A stretch of 64,000 bases of DNA from Arabidopsis thaliana (lineage: Eukaryota; Streptophyta; Magnoliopsida; Brassicales; Brassicaceae): the NCBI RefSeq assembly GCF_000001735.4, contig NC_003076.8, positions 15,689,835 to 15,753,834 of the forward strand, written 5' to 3'. The notes under the pieces were generated by a model. That model saw only the letters and a list, made by a program, of their open reading frames with translations, did no database searches and had not been told where the DNA came from. Position 1 is the stretch's first letter. Each line of letters opens with the position of its first letter. The position numbers and the translations under genes were made by a program. Of the stretch, positions 12,005 to 23,689 are shown one piece after another.

Positions 12005-12298
12005 AAACCATATTAACATGTAATCACGTGAAATAATCTAGCAATTAAATTTAGCAAATTTTCTTTTCAACTTTCTTATTTCCATATGTAACTTTTGAAA
12101 AGTTAACAATTTTTTTTTGTTTTTTCTTTTTAATCATAAATATAGTAAAAATAATAGAAAATAATATAGAATTTAAAAAGTTAATTAAAGTGATGGCTAA
12201 AAAATGTAAACCAATGAGATGGTTAATCCTGATTGGTCGTTTAAAGCTCACGTGGACGCCTTTATAAGCAAATAGCCTCAACTTTTATATACTATAGA
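12005..12298 (-). mobile_element. Helitron 5' segment, copy B (ATREP3-like)
   Basis: Same orientation and end points as the copy at 10485-10777. It starts on the minus strand with TCTATAGTATATAAAAG preceded by A. The two copies differ by scattered substitutions and small indels, so they inserted or were copied long ago. Its open frame is not a gene. Confidence 0.65.
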
Positions 12299-12390
12299 TT
12301 GCATAATTCTTCTTGTGATAATATTATTGATCTTTTCTACAATAATACAATTTGTTGTCTTGTCTTCATTGTTTAGTCCACATAACAAAT

Positions 12391-12786
12391 TAGGGCCGAG
12401 CATTGGGATATGCGAGTTGGGTTTGGGTAAAAGCCGATTAGGTACGGATTCTTTGGGTAGAAGAGTTTAGAACTCAATATATTAAATAAAAAATATATGT
12501 TCGGTTTTGGTTCGGGTCCTTTCAGGTTTAGGTCGCTTTGTATATAGATTTCAGAACAACTTAATAAATTATCGGATAAATACCCATATTTTCGGGTAAA
12601 TACTCGCATTTCAGAGTAAAAGTTTGGGTATTCAAGTAAAATATTAAGATATTTTTGGGTTCAGATTTTCGAGTATAGGAGTTTAGGATCCAATAAAATA
12701 AATCTAAATTTTTATTGTGTTTAGAATCTAATTTTTTGGGTTGGTTCGGTTCAGATATTCTGATCCAATTTTTTTCCCCAGCCCTA
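12391..12786. mobile_element. hAT-type MITE, 396 bp
   Basis: Short inverted ends read TAGGGCCGAGC on the left and, in reverse complement, TAGGGCTGGG on the right. Flanking 8-bp target duplications are TAACAAAT (12383-12390) and GAACAAAT (12787-12794), seven of eight matching. The interior is built of GGGTTTGGGT/TTCGGGTA-like words and has no coding capacity. Confidence 0.7.
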
Positions 12787-13212
12787 GAACAAATCATAAG
12801 TGCATAACGATAATGAGCAGTAAGGTACTTAGTAGTTTGCATATATGGACGAAAGATATTATTTGTATCAAGTGTGGTACAACTATGGGCCCACGAATAT
12901 TCAGTATCCAGTTTTGTACAAGCCCATGTGATCCTTGCAGGCCAATTGACAATTTTAAATATATTTATAGCAACAATACAAATATATATTTTTCAGTCAA
13001 ATTTGAAAATTGCAACCGAAACTAGAGAGCAGAGTAGAGATCAACAACTGGATCAAAATTTTGAATTTTTATAAAATCTATAGAATTAAGAATATATAAT
13101 ATGTTAAAACTGAATTTACTCCAAACCTATATTGTACAAAGCTGATTAGAATTAGTAATCATTTTAGTTCCACATTTCTAGCTTTTACGAGGCTATTCGG
13201 GGCAACTATAAC

Positions 13213-13241
13213 TGGCCCTATTTGGCTCATCAGTGGCCCAT
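13213..13241. promoter_or_regulatory. Site II-like promoter elements upstream of CRR7
   Basis: TGGCCC and TGGCCCATTA (complement TAATGGGCCA) occur about 155-185 nt before the CRR7 ATG. TGGGCC/T elements bind TCP factors and are common before nuclear genes for organelle proteins. The position fits, but binding is inferred. Confidence 0.4.
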
Positions 13242-13396
13242 TAAAGATATATATGAGTTACATTCATAATTTTAAGGAAAAGAAATAGTTGGTGTATGCT
13301 CCTCGTAATATCATCTTATCTATAACAACTACAAGAAGCTTACATTGCTGCTACTAAAATACAAAATTGTTGGAAGTCATTTTTCAAGATATCAAA

Positions 13397-14165
13397 ATGG
13401 AGTGTTCGCTGCAGAAACAGCTTTTCAACAACGGAGATAAGCTCTTTAGTTGTAAGCTCTAACACTTTCCTCCCTCATATTCACATCTATTAGTGCAAAT
13501 CAAGAATAACTTAAACCAATCCATTACAATTCTTCCATTTCTTTGCTTTCAGCTCGACATAACCGACGGGTTTCGATAGAACAAGTCCATGTGACAGATT
13601 CTCTTTCCGTAAACTCGATAAACCTGTTTCATAAACCTATATGTTATCCAATATCATCCATCATCACTTCAAGAAAGAGCAAAAGCCATTTTAGTGTAAG
13701 TGTTGGTTAATTGCAATTTTGTAGAATATTTTGTAAGTTGATAACATTTAAAAGATTATGTTGCATAATTTTTGGAAATTTGTGATTTCAGTCATTTTGC
13801 AATCCCGGAAATTAAATTACTGAACTCATGAGGTTAAAGGTTAACTTAGTATGATTTAACAAATGTCTAGTTAATGTGATTATATAATATAGGTTTGTGC
13901 AACAAGGAGAAGAAGGGTGCATTCGAACTCGGATACATACGTACTGTTAGAGGCAGGACAAGATGAGCAGTTTGTGACGGAAGACGAACTCAAGGCTAAG
14001 CTCAGAGGGTGGCTCGAAAATTGGCCGGTGAACTCTTTGCCACCAGACCTGGCTAGGTTCGATGACCTTGATGAAGCCGTAGATTTCTTGGTTAAAGCTG
14101 TATGTGAACTAGAAATTGATGGAGAAGTGGGTTCTGTTCAATGGTACCAAGTTCGTCTTGAGTAA
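13397..14165 (+). CDS. CRR7: CRR7, chloroplast NDH complex assembly factor
   Basis: Three exons, 13397-13451, 13553-13695 and 13893-14165, give 156 residues, the length I recall for CRR7 (At5g39210). CRR7 is needed for accumulation of the stromal arm of the chloroplast NADH dehydrogenase-like complex, which drives cyclic electron flow around photosystem I. The N-terminal ~75 residues are basic and Ser-rich with a CATRRRR stretch near the end of the presequence, as expected for a transit peptide. The conserved acidic body ([16 protein letters not shown], then [19 protein letters not shown]) fills the last exon. All three junctions keep the frame and use GT-AG sites. Confidence 0.92.
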
Positions 14166-14470
14166 TTAAATAAACGTATTATGTGTTTTGAATGTAACAA
14201 GCACATCTGTTTAATCTAGTAGTTTGGTTTGTTCTTTAATAGATAATTGCTATTGTTGTGGATGTCAAAATCTTGTGTGTTGGTTTTAATAATCGTCAAA
14301 GAGAATTAGGGTCATAGCTTTCGTAAATAAGAAGACACTACTCGAACTAAACAATATGCGAGTTTGATTCTTTCATCTTTGATAGTCGGCACTAAATATC
14401 CAAATAAAAATAAAGATTTTTTAGTCTCACCTTTAAATTTGAAATTTGGTTTTGTGATTTGAATCTCTTC
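14166..14470. other. CRR7 downstream region
   Basis: Probable 3' untranslated and intergenic sequence; nothing else recognised. Confidence 0.4.
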
Positions 14471-14471
14471 T

Positions 14472-14800
14472 TTTTTTTCGTCAAACATCATTTTATTAAG
14501 TTAGCGGACGGAGGTTTTCTTCTAAAGAGAGTCAATCCAGAGTCGATGTGCTTACATGGAGAAAAAAGATTCTCGTACTCTGACCTTCTTAGCTAGACAA
14601 TCGACACAAATATTGTTACAACGAGGAATCTTTTGTGCTTAATTAGCTGGTGCGAAATTGATAGCTTATCTTCCAATTTCCCTTGCTTTGGGGGATACAT
14701 ATTCTACCTTGTGGAACTTATGACACTTAATGGGCTTCGTATTGGATTGGATTTGTGAAAAATTGACATTGCATTTGCCCGTTAGTTCTTCAGGCGGGAT
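14472..14800 (-). mobile_element. LINE 3' fragment (RNase H-like C-terminus)
   Basis: On the minus strand a short peptide stretch reads IPRCNNICVDCLAKKVR, which resembles the C-terminal part of the plant LINE RNase H domain (an IPRxxNxxAD-LA-type motif). Weaker similarity (INFAP, AN, AQK) precedes it with stops. It ends in a short A-rich tail at 14470-14480. The piece is a few hundred bases long and clearly degenerate. Confidence 0.5.
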
Positions 14801-15940
14801 GGTCTACTAGTACTAGAAGAACGAATTGTAGATGTAGATTCTGTAATAGTTGGCTGTTGGGATAAACAAAAACTGCATCCGATCACATCAGAAGACTGAG
14901 CTGCATATAACTGTGATTTTTATGTAAATAATCTTACAAAAGTTTTAATAACATTAAAATTCTTATATTGTTTATTTTGGGGGACAAAATTGTGTTTTAA
15001 AAAATTACTTTATATATTAGTTAATCTTATCGAAATCTTAGTTCTGATTTTTTCAGTTCCTCATGTAATATTTTAAATAATTACCTAATTTAACTAACAT
15101 ATTCATAATTATCAAATTAATTGATTAAATCATAGTATATAATTTTGAATGGGGTTTAGTGTTGTTAATGCATTTGATTGTGTTTATATATATAAATCTC
15201 AGAAAGATTTATGCACCCAATAAGTGTAGGTTAATTTTATAGTAAAAAATGAAGTCAATTTTATAGTTAAGATGATCAATAATATAGAAACTTTTAAAAT
15301 AAAATAATAAGATTTGCACCAATAGCGTGAGAGAGAAACTCAACTTTGATATATTATGACTTAATAAATGACGTTAATTCTTATGTAAATTAAGTTATAA
15401 CATATACAAGGATTCATAAGTGGTCAAACTGCAATTAAAGTATTTTTTAAAAAATGTAGCAAACTAAAAATAAACTATTGTATTTTGAGAAGACATGTGG
15501 CAGAAGTACAATATGCACATTTATATGTCATTCTAGAAGAAACTTTATTTTATAAGATTAATAACTGATTAAATAACAATTTACCATGTAAATGTAATGA
15601 TACAGTGATTAAGTAAGATTCTACTACGCAAAGGTAACCTTATTTAACACACGTTAATTACTGTTTGGAAGATATTATGGACGGAGAGAAACAAAAAAAT
15701 GTTATTAGTTGTGGCTCTACGTTTTTTTTGTCTTTAAGCCTTAAAAATTAGAAAGCGTGTAAATTGTCAGAAAACTTGTGTGGTCATTTCAAAACAAAAC
15801 AACAAAAGGTAGTAAATAAAAATAACAAGATCGTAATGAATGAGCTTGGTATAAAAACAAGAAAAAAATAACGAAGTTGGGGGTAGTTGCGTTGCACTTT
15901 GATTTAAATTCTATTCAAATGGTTATTGTCCAAACATAAC
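14801..15940. other. AT-rich gene-free stretch
   Basis: No coding region, RNA gene or clear repeat was recognised. It includes the promoter of the hydrolase gene, with a CTATATATAGG TATA box at about 15950. Confidence 0.4.
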
Positions 15941-15948
15941 ACTCTTTT

Positions 15949-15958
15949 CTATATATAG
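15949..15958 (+). promoter_or_regulatory. TATA box of the alpha/beta hydrolase gene
   Basis: TCTATATATAGG lies about 125 nt upstream of the first ATG at 16079. A purine-rich leader (GAGAGAGAGAAATG) precedes the start. Confidence 0.45.
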
Positions 15959-16078
15959 GTAGTCTCTTCAATGTCACAAATAATCGAATCACACAATATT
16001 AAACACTAAATTATTCACAGTTTTCTTGGAGAAAAGATTCAAGTACAAGTACAAGCAGAGAAAGTGAGAGAGAGAGAA

Positions 16079-18205
16079 ATGATGGGTAGCTTGAAAATAA
16101 TATCTCCACCACCTCCGGCGACAAGATTCCGGCAACGAGTAACGGCGAACGGAGATGGGTTTCCGACATTTCTTCCGAAGGAGATACAAAACATAAAAGA
16201 TCCATTCGCAAGAGCTTTAGCTCAAAGGATTGTACGAATTCCTGTTCCTCTTCAGGTTCTTCTTCTTTTTCTCTGTCTCTTGCATGAGTAGCTAAAACAG
16301 AGAATCTTTGTCCTTAGTTTCTTGAATTTTGTGTAAGAAGATGAAAATGTGTTTGCAGATGGGAAACTTTAGAGGCAGTGTAATGAGTAGCTGTATCAAA
16401 CCACTTGTTCAATTACACGACAAAAGTCCCGTTGTTCTTCTCCATTGTTTCGACAGGTATTTTATTTTTTTTACTGACAGTATAATTATTTTTATGAACT
16501 CACTGTGTCTGAATTTTACTTTTGTCGGAATTCTTTTGGGCTTTTAGTTCTTGTCTTGAATGGAGACGTACTTATCCTCTGCTTGAACAAGCTTGTCTTG
16601 AGACTTGGGCTATTGATGTTCTTGGTTGGGGATTCTCAGATCTTGGTAAGATTTTACATTTTACACAAATTAAACAAGATTCTTGATAATTCGATTTTAG
16701 TACATATGAATGTGTGATTGTTTCTTTTCACAACTTAATGACACTGTAGAGAAACTTCCACCATGTGATGCAGCATCTAAGCGACATCATTTATTCGAGG
16801 TCAGTACTATTTATTAATTATACTACAAGAAAACAAGCGAATAACAACGAAAAACTGTGTCACTAAATGAATGAAATCAGTCGATGAATCATATTCTTTT
16901 GGCACAAATAACTATACACTAAATGGACTATTATCGACGAATACAAATTCGTGTCGTCGCTAAATAACAACAGATACAATGTTGTGGCAAATTTAGCATT
17001 GATGTTAGAACTCTCTAGTCCGTCTTGAATTTCCTGATGATTTTGCGATATATTTTGTTGGTTGGTAACTAAAAATTGATACAATGATGAATTAGCGACT
17101 ATAAGGTTGGTCGAAACCAACAAATTATTTACAGAATTTACAAGGCATAGCTTATCCAATGGTATGGATTTTCCCTGTGGTTAATTCTTTGTTCTTTGCT
17201 TTGAATTTTCAGCTTTGGAAAACATATATCAAACGACCAATGATTTTAGTTGGACCAAGCTTAGGAGCAACCGTAGCTGTTGATTTCACTGCTACTTACC
17301 CGGAAGCTGTAAATTTTCAGTTTACCATAATCAAACTCTTTTGGATTAAACCCATCTTAATATATACTTCACTAACTAAATTTGATTATTTCCGTGGTTT
17401 TCAGGTTGATAAATTGGTTCTTATTAATGCCAATGCGTATTCAGAAGGAACCGGTCGGCTTAAAGAGTTACCAAAATCCATCGCTTACGCTGGGGTTTGT
17501 CCGTAAAGTACCCTTCTAATACTCGAGATTTAACGTTTGTATTAATATCATTGTTGTTCTTTCAGGTTAAGTTGTTAAAGTCATTCCCTCTGCGCCTTTT
17601 GGCCAATGTCCTAGCCTTTTGTTCCTCGCCCTTATCCGAGAACATAGATTGGACTAATGTAAGATCAAATCTCCCTTCAAATTTTCTTTTACATCTTCAT
17701 ATATCAAAGTGATTTTAGAAATGAATCTTTTTTTGTGTAGATTGGTCGGTTACATTGTCAAATGCCGTGGTGGGAGGATGCTATGGTCGATTTTATGATT
17801 AGCGGGGGCTATAACGTCGCGTCACACATCAAACATGTAATAAAAAAATTTCACATAGTTTATTCAAATGTAACAAAAGGTCGAATCAGCTTATATATGT
17901 TCTGACTTAGTTTACGTTTTTTATGTAACATGTGCGCAGATTGACCATAAGACGCTCGTGGTATGCAGTGAGAACGATCAGATAGTTAGCAACCAGCTCT
18001 CAGTTGTAAGTTTCCTCTTAATTGAAACATTGAAAAACTAGCTAAAAAGTGTCTTAATGTCATCAACAAAATGCAGAAATTGTTGTGTGAGCTAGCAAAT
18101 GCGGTTTTGCGGGAAGTACCAGATTCCGGTCATCTTCCACATGTTGAGAATCCTAAACACATTGTGAAGCTGATATCAGATTTCGCCAGTGGAAAGCTCT
18201 ATTGA
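16079..18205 (+). CDS. alpha/beta-hydrolase superfamily protein (At5g39220 type)
   Basis: Ten exons join in one frame to 330 residues: 16079-16255, 16359-16456, 16548-16645, 16750-16799, 17213-17308, 17405-17494, 17566-17658, 17741-17836, 17940-18005 and 18077-18205. The fold is the alpha/beta hydrolase. The nucleophile elbow is VGPSLGA with Ser at about 157, the acid is likely Asp 279 in CSENDQIVS, and the base is likely His 307 in SGHLPH. The oxyanion region is LLHCFDSS. The substrate is unknown; the family includes esterases, epoxide hydrolases and pheophytinase-like enzymes. The Ser/Pro/Arg-rich first 50 residues could be a chloroplast transit peptide. The start could be either of two adjacent Met codons (MMGS). 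Intron 4 holds a transposon remnant. Confidence 0.88.
16819..17130. mobile_element. CACTA (En/Spm) remnant in hydrolase intron 4
   Basis: The stretch begins with ACTACAAGAAAAC, which matches the common CACTA terminal repeat CACTACAAGAAAA. It carries sub-terminal words of the GACGAAT, TTCGTC, GTCGTCGC and TTAGCGAC kind in both orientations. No second end was located, so it is a partial or decayed copy. It makes this intron about 410 bp, against about 100 bp or less for the others. Confidence 0.6.
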
Positions 18206-19570
18206 TTCCATATACTGTAAACTCTGCTTAAAGCTCATTGATTGGCTACAGAGGAAGGAGTTATAACTTATATATTATTAATAAAAAAATACTAATTAAT
18301 AGATAAGTCCATGATGAGCCTGGGATGGCTATATATATATGTATTTTGTTTATGAACAAATGAAGAAATAGAAACATCTACTTTTTTTTATCATTTTCGA
18401 AGCGATAAATTATAAGAGTATTGATTTAACTTCAAGATTGTAGGAGGTATGTGGATGCGAGATACGCTAAGGTGATTTTCTCCAAGAAAATGTAATGAAA
18501 AAGTTTTGTCTAAACTAAACAAAACCAAACTCAAAGATATGTTTGAATTAGGGAAAATGTTATAAAAGACCACCAACTTTTTACATTTGTTCTACTTAAA
18601 CCTCTAAGTTTGATCCAAATACAAATGTAGTGAACTGAAGACAATTGTTTGCTCTCTACAACTCTCTAGTCCAAAAAAAAATTTATTTTCTGATGCTTCT
18701 CCTCTATTATGTAAGTGTCAATATTGTTACTCGATCTACGCTATCCTCGGTAATAACACTTCCTTAATCCCTCGAGCTCGGAGACTTACCAGTCGAGGGT
18801 TAATGCTCGATTTCAGACGTTTTGACAGGGGTGTATTTGAATCAAACTAATGATTTATTTGGTAAAGAGTCATCAAGTAGCGAATTCAATTATTGAACAG
18901 TGTTTGTGCCTTAAAAACCGGAGTTTTGTTTGCACAATTACAAGCTTCGTTTTGGCTGGGCTCATGTGTGAGATTTGATACCAACATAGGAGGTGAAAAC
19001 TTTTAAGCTATATATTTAGGTTAAGTTTGTGTTAGTTTTTATGGTTGGTGTATTTTTTATTTTCTTAACGAAAACACATTTAAAGTTGTTAGTTATATAC
19101 CAAACCGGAAATTAACTTTATTTGCTTTCGTTGTGGTTGCCAATTGTAGGGTGATGTAGAAACTGCTTCATGAATCACCTCAAATCTTTCCTCACATTTA
19201 TTGAAACTTTTGGTAGATATTAAAAAGTACCATGTACTGTGTATGGAATTGGTTCATGGATCATATTAAAGACATAGCATTGTCCTTTTCACACTTAATT
19301 TGGCGATACAGAGATTGGAATCTTATTTAGGCTTATTAATAGTCAAATCTATAAACATGGAAATATTTTGAATATTTAATGAAATATAAGTACATTAATG
19401 AGGAACCAAAGCAAAACCAAATCCTATCATGAACATTTAACTGACAACTTTATGCTGATTAATTATCAAATCTAACAAATATTAATATAATTAACAAAGT
19501 TTAAGGAAAAAAATAAGAAGGATAAAACCAAATCTTGTTGGGAAAAAAAAAAATTCCACCTTCCCAGCTC
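18206..19570. other. intergenic region between hydrolase and TFIIB-like gene
   Basis: Contains the hydrolase 3' end and the promoter of the next gene. No gene or well-defined repeat was recognised. Confidence 0.4.
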
Positions 19571-19578
19571 CTTCCTTT

Positions 19579-19587
19579 GGTATATAA
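19579..19587 (+). promoter_or_regulatory. TATA box of the TFIIB-like gene
   Basis: GGTATATAAACC lies about 60 nt before the ATG at 19640, a good consensus and spacing. Confidence 0.55.
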
Positions 19588-19639
19588 ACCCCACAATACC
19601 CATCAACCCTCGCAATAGAGAATATTTATATAAGTCACA

Positions 19640-19984
19640 ATGGAGGTAATTACTTGCTTGGACTGCAAGAAACGAACCGATACGGTAATTGATTATCGAT
19701 CTGGGGATACAATCTGCACAGAATGTGGTTTAATCCTCGATTCCCACTATATTGTCGATTCTTTTGACCGAAATATCTCATATATGACTCCTTCTATCAG
19801 GACCAAACACAAGGTCGGCACAAACGTTCTCATCAAGAACCCTAACCCTAAAGACAAAGCCTCCTCCATAAGCTTCAGGGTCTCATCACCATCTTGCTGC
19901 AGTCATTATGCTCTTCTAGAAGTAGAAGTTCATCACACGAGGTTGATCGAGGAGCTAGGTTTTAAAAAAAAAAAACCAATTTGA
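19640..19984 (+). CDS. truncated TFIIB-like zinc-ribbon protein (At5g39230 type)
   Basis: Short 114-residue protein. The N-terminus has the TFIIB zinc ribbon: CLDC at residues 5-8 and CTEC at about 26-29, with the TFIIB-like GLIL after the second pair. Normal TFIIB continues into two cyclin folds that bind TBP and DNA (over 300 residues in all). Here the frame ends in a lysine run (FKKKKPI) at a poly-A tract and no cyclin repeats follow. It could be a truncated gene, or a ribbon-only protein that binds RNA polymerase II or competes with TFIIB. Related short or divergent copies exist in Arabidopsis (pBRP2 on chromosome 3 lies in the paralogous block). Expression is unknown. Confidence 0.75.
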   Translation: MEVITCLDCKKRTDTVIDYRSGDTICTECGLILDSHYIVDSFDRNISYMTPSIRTKHKVGTNVLIKNPNPKDKASSISFRVSSPSCCSHYALLEVEVHHTRLIEELGFKKKKPI

Positions 19985-20330
19985 TTGTCGTTACTTATTA
20001 TTATATATTCATTATTGTTTGTATATTTAATCTTGATTTATTTAATTAAGTGCTCGTGAGATTTGATTGTCTTGCAGTTTACTTGAGATAGATGTCTGAT
20101 TACGAAAGCATCATCTCTCAAACTTCGGATTTTCAATGATCTACCATGTCTTTGATGCCGTGATGAAGTCTCTTTTGGAGGTGACTCATATATTATTTTA
20201 ACTATCTAAGAATTAATTTGTTTTGAGTTGTCTTAAGTTTATATCTACTGCAAATTGGGGCTTATGAATCTATATATTGTTCTACAGACATCTCAGTAGC
20301 CGCATGAGTCGTGGAGCCTGAGGATCAGCA
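19985..20330 (+). pseudogene. possible degenerate downstream exon(s) of the TFIIB-like gene
   Basis: A TTTTGATTTG...CTTGCAG acceptor-like site at about 20077 is followed by a short run of codons with early stops. This may be decayed coding sequence from the longer ancestor, but no TFIIB cyclin-fold motif could be identified, so this is weak. Confidence 0.25.
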
Positions 20331-22840
20331 ATCAAGGTTAATTACCGAAAACCGGGAACTAATTTGCTAATTTCACATGAGTATTTAGGAGTTTTCTTAC
20401 ATCTTATTGTTCTATAAAAATTGATATGTTCCAAGAAAATATAACAAATTAGATTTATTGTATAGTTGGTGAAATGTATCTTTTTTTTTGGAGCTTTTAC
20501 AGAAATTGGTACTTTTTGGCCCAAAAATTAAAAATTGAGCACTTTTACAATGGGCTTATGGGATAAGGCATTTTCTGTGAGATGGATTGACCAAATTCCC
20601 CGTAAAATTATTTCTTCATCATCTTTTTCTTCGACAACTCACAAACATCTCTACCACCAACACCCATGTTCCGATTAATCCAATAAACTCAATTAAATAC
20701 TTGTTTATGGAAAAAAACTAAACCCTAAATGGATACTATATAGTGAACCCAAGGGATCCAATCCAAAACCATAATCAAATCTAGTAAAATTTCAATAGTT
20801 TTCTTTCTTCCGTTTGTAAAATAAAGTAAGAGATGATCAAATTGTGATTCATATTGACATATTAAAATTCAAAGAAGGTATGGATGATAACCCTCTGCTT
20901 CGTCGAAGAAAAAGATTGAACACGCATAGATCTGAACTTCAAAATTTTGGTTGAGGTGATGGAGAAGCAATTGAGCATAAATGTACATAGGTACCTCGAC
21001 GTGCAGACCAATCCTTTTGCTAGATTCTATTCACAAGACATGAGGAAAGGCTTTAACATTCGTGACACCAAGTAATGTCCTCATATGGATGATAAAGGAA
21101 CTCAGCATCGACCTCTTAGAAAAAATAAAGCTTCAATTATTCATTGAAACAGGTTTCTCTGATTTGGGAGACTCGTAGGCGATGTTAACGAAGCCCGAAA
21201 AGAAGCTTGACTCTTTAGAGGTATACGAGGCTACTTTTGATAATGAATTGGGAAAAGACAAAAAAACCACGGAATATTAAAGTCAGTTTAAGTGAGGGTA
21301 AAATCGTAAAAACCTTGTAGAAAGAAGTACCTAAATCAATAACGCATATGAGATATGCCTATTTCAACAAAAGCATAGACTTTAATGTGTCGATCCCATA
21401 ATTGATCCTTTTTTTGTCATGCTAATCTTCTTAGTATAATTGATGAAATATATCTAATACTAAAAATCATGACACTTGTCAATCCATTTATAAAAGTACT
21501 ATAAAACCAAAATTAAAATTAATTGTTTAAAAGGTTACATATACGTAACATTTTTTTGGGGGTAAATATTACATGTACTAGATGTACGTATATTTAAATA
21601 GTTTTTTTTCTTCAAATAAAAATCGTTGGACTAATTTAATTTTGGAGTGAACAAACCTACTAGATATAGGTAAGACGTCTGAGCCGAAGCTTAAGTGGCC
21701 AAGTGACCCACACAGATTGTTTGTACAATGAACTCAAAATTTTTTGACCAAAACTCGGAATTATGACGAGTTTACATTATTTACCCTTAAACCGAGACAT
21801 TGTCGCATGAAGAATCTTGGGTTTAGAAATTTTAAATTTTTTTCTTTCTAAGAAAGAAAATAAAGACAGACATATAAAAGAGGAAAAAGCACCATGCGCG
21901 TTGTAGTATAATTGGAATGGCCTATGGGTTTCAATTCATATTGAAATCTTTTATGAAAGTTTTAAAGAGAGAGGTCACATGGTGTAGTTAAGCAAAAGGG
22001 ACTAACAAGTCACAATCATCTTGACCATGAAATACTTACACGATACATATATGCATATACACATGTACATACAATATGTGCATGGGTGTGACAAAATAAA
22101 ATGTAGTTATTTCCGATACGTATATGATATATCAAATTTGTAAATGAGTGACATCCTAAAGGGGATATACATAAAACACACCTCACATGCATCATATATA
22201 CTGATGTACCGTGTACGTATCTCTTCCTTCTTTACTTTTATGTCAACTTTCTATCTTTAGTTTTGTAGTCTAATACTTAAGTAGAAAATCTTTTGTTGTT
22301 TTTCATTTTAAGGTTTGTTTTCTCTCCAGTTGCTACAATTATTTATAAAAAGACTTAAAATTCAATTCAAAAAAAGAACATAAAAAGGAATACTGTTCTA
22401 GACTTCTAATTCTAGACTATATCATATGGTTTAAAATTCAGAACTGATTAAGCTATCAATCACTAAAAGCACCTAAAAATAACAAGAATCCTTAATTTGT
22501 TTTGAGGAAACCCATAACACATCATCCATATATAAGACATTTTCTAATCCGATTTTCTTTTTTTGACATACTCTAATACAAATATACAATTTTACATTTT
22601 ATAATTTAAAATGATAATTCGAATTTAATTTTTTTGAAAGACTCTTTTTCTTTTTACAAATTTTTCATGTTCATTTGTTGTCGCAAAATCAGGTAAGCTT
22701 TGTAACTGATGGTGACCGATTTCATTCTTTTCGTTCGTCAAAATCAAACATTATACATCGTGACTACCTAAAAACCATATTAGGTTCAAAATACGTAACA
22801 CATTGAAAAAAGCTTAATGAAAAACATTATCATAATTTAA
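20331..22840. other. gene-free stretch, possible decayed Mutator-like element
   Basis: No gene is supported. The segment from about 20460 to 21410 has loosely inverted flanks (a TTGACCAAATTCCCCGTAAAAT block near 20590 against the complement of GAGGGTAAAATCGTAAAAACC near 21295), a layout like a Mutator-like element with long degenerate ends. The similarity is weak. The rest (21420-22840) is AT-rich intergenic sequence and downstream DNA of the HLH gene. Confidence 0.25.
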
Positions 22841-22848
22841 TATGAACA

Positions 22849-23187
22849 TTATGAAACAAAATTATCTTCCTTCTGATCAGATGATCCATAAATCTCGATT
22901 AACTTTTGCAACACCACGACTTGTCCCCTAAGTCTGACAATGTAATCCGCAGTTTCTTGAAACAACTGTTCCGTCTCTCCAACACTGGAATCTTCTTCCA
23001 CGTAAGCATCTTGACGACTCTGCTCCGTCATCTTCGACGGCGGAGGAAGAAGACTCTTAAGCGCCTGAAGCTTCTCCGAGAACTTTTCTCCTCCACTTGT
23101 TCTTCTGTTTCCAAATTTCTTGCTTGTTCTTCTTCCTCCTCTGGATCTTTGAGTTTTCAAGATTCTCATCGTGAAGAACAAGAACAT
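22849..23187 (-). CDS. small atypical HLH-type protein (At5g39240 type)
   Basis: Single exon of 112 residues from the first ATG. A second in-frame ATG at 23169 (MRILKTQRSRGG) gives 106 residues and may be the true start. An N-terminal basic stretch (QRSRGGRRTSKKFGNRRT) precedes a helix-loop-helix-like segment: helix 1 EKLQALKSLLPP, a polar loop, then helix 2 ETEQLFQETADYIVRLRGQV with a leucine-rich tail. The key basic Glu/Arg pair of DNA-binding bHLH proteins is not obvious. It therefore resembles the atypical HLH regulators (PAR1/UPBEAT/IBH1 type) that act by dimerising with other HLH proteins in growth control. The family assignment is by pattern; partners are unknown. Confidence 0.75.
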   Translation of the reverse strand: MFLFFTMRILKTQRSRGGRRTSKKFGNRRTSGGEKFSEKLQALKSLLPPPSKMTEQSRQDAYVEEDSSVGETEQLFQETADYIVRLRGQVVVLQKLIEIYGSSDQKEDNFVS

Positions 23188-23689
23188 AGGATTTAGATTC
23201 TTTGTTTGAAGAGGAAAAGAAAAAGGATCGGGGTTTATGTACGATTGGTTATTCGTTAATAACCCTTAAGTTATTGTTTATTACGATAGTACCACTGGTG
23301 GTGGTTTCATTCCTTTGATTGTCGTTTTGTACTTTTTTCTTGGTCCCTTGTGGACTTGTGTGGGGTATTTCAAGTCAAATAAAATATCTCGATAATATCT
23401 TAATATCACGTGCTCGTCAAATATCTCTCAGAGGAATATCCTAAAATAGTTCTTCAATTGCAAAATATAAATATAAAAATCAACCATAATATTTTTTTTC
23501 AGAAATAAATTTTACACATTGTTTAATCTTTAGCTATTGTTTCATTAATCGAATTGTATATTGAGAGTTATGAAAATCATTCAACCGATTAAGTAGCCAA
23601 AAGAGAAGTGGATGAAGAGTGCGCATTTGCCATATGACAGCAAAAGCCTGAGCCTTCTGTGACGGCACATGATCATATGTTCGAGCAAT

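Noticed and set aside
12741-13074. Overlapping frames near 12.8-13.0 kb
   Set aside because: They start inside the hAT MITE and run into AT-rich intergenic DNA without conserved features.
20460-21410. Clear Mutator-like element
   Set aside because: Only faint inverted similarity at the flanks, no target duplication and no transposase; kept only as a low-confidence note.
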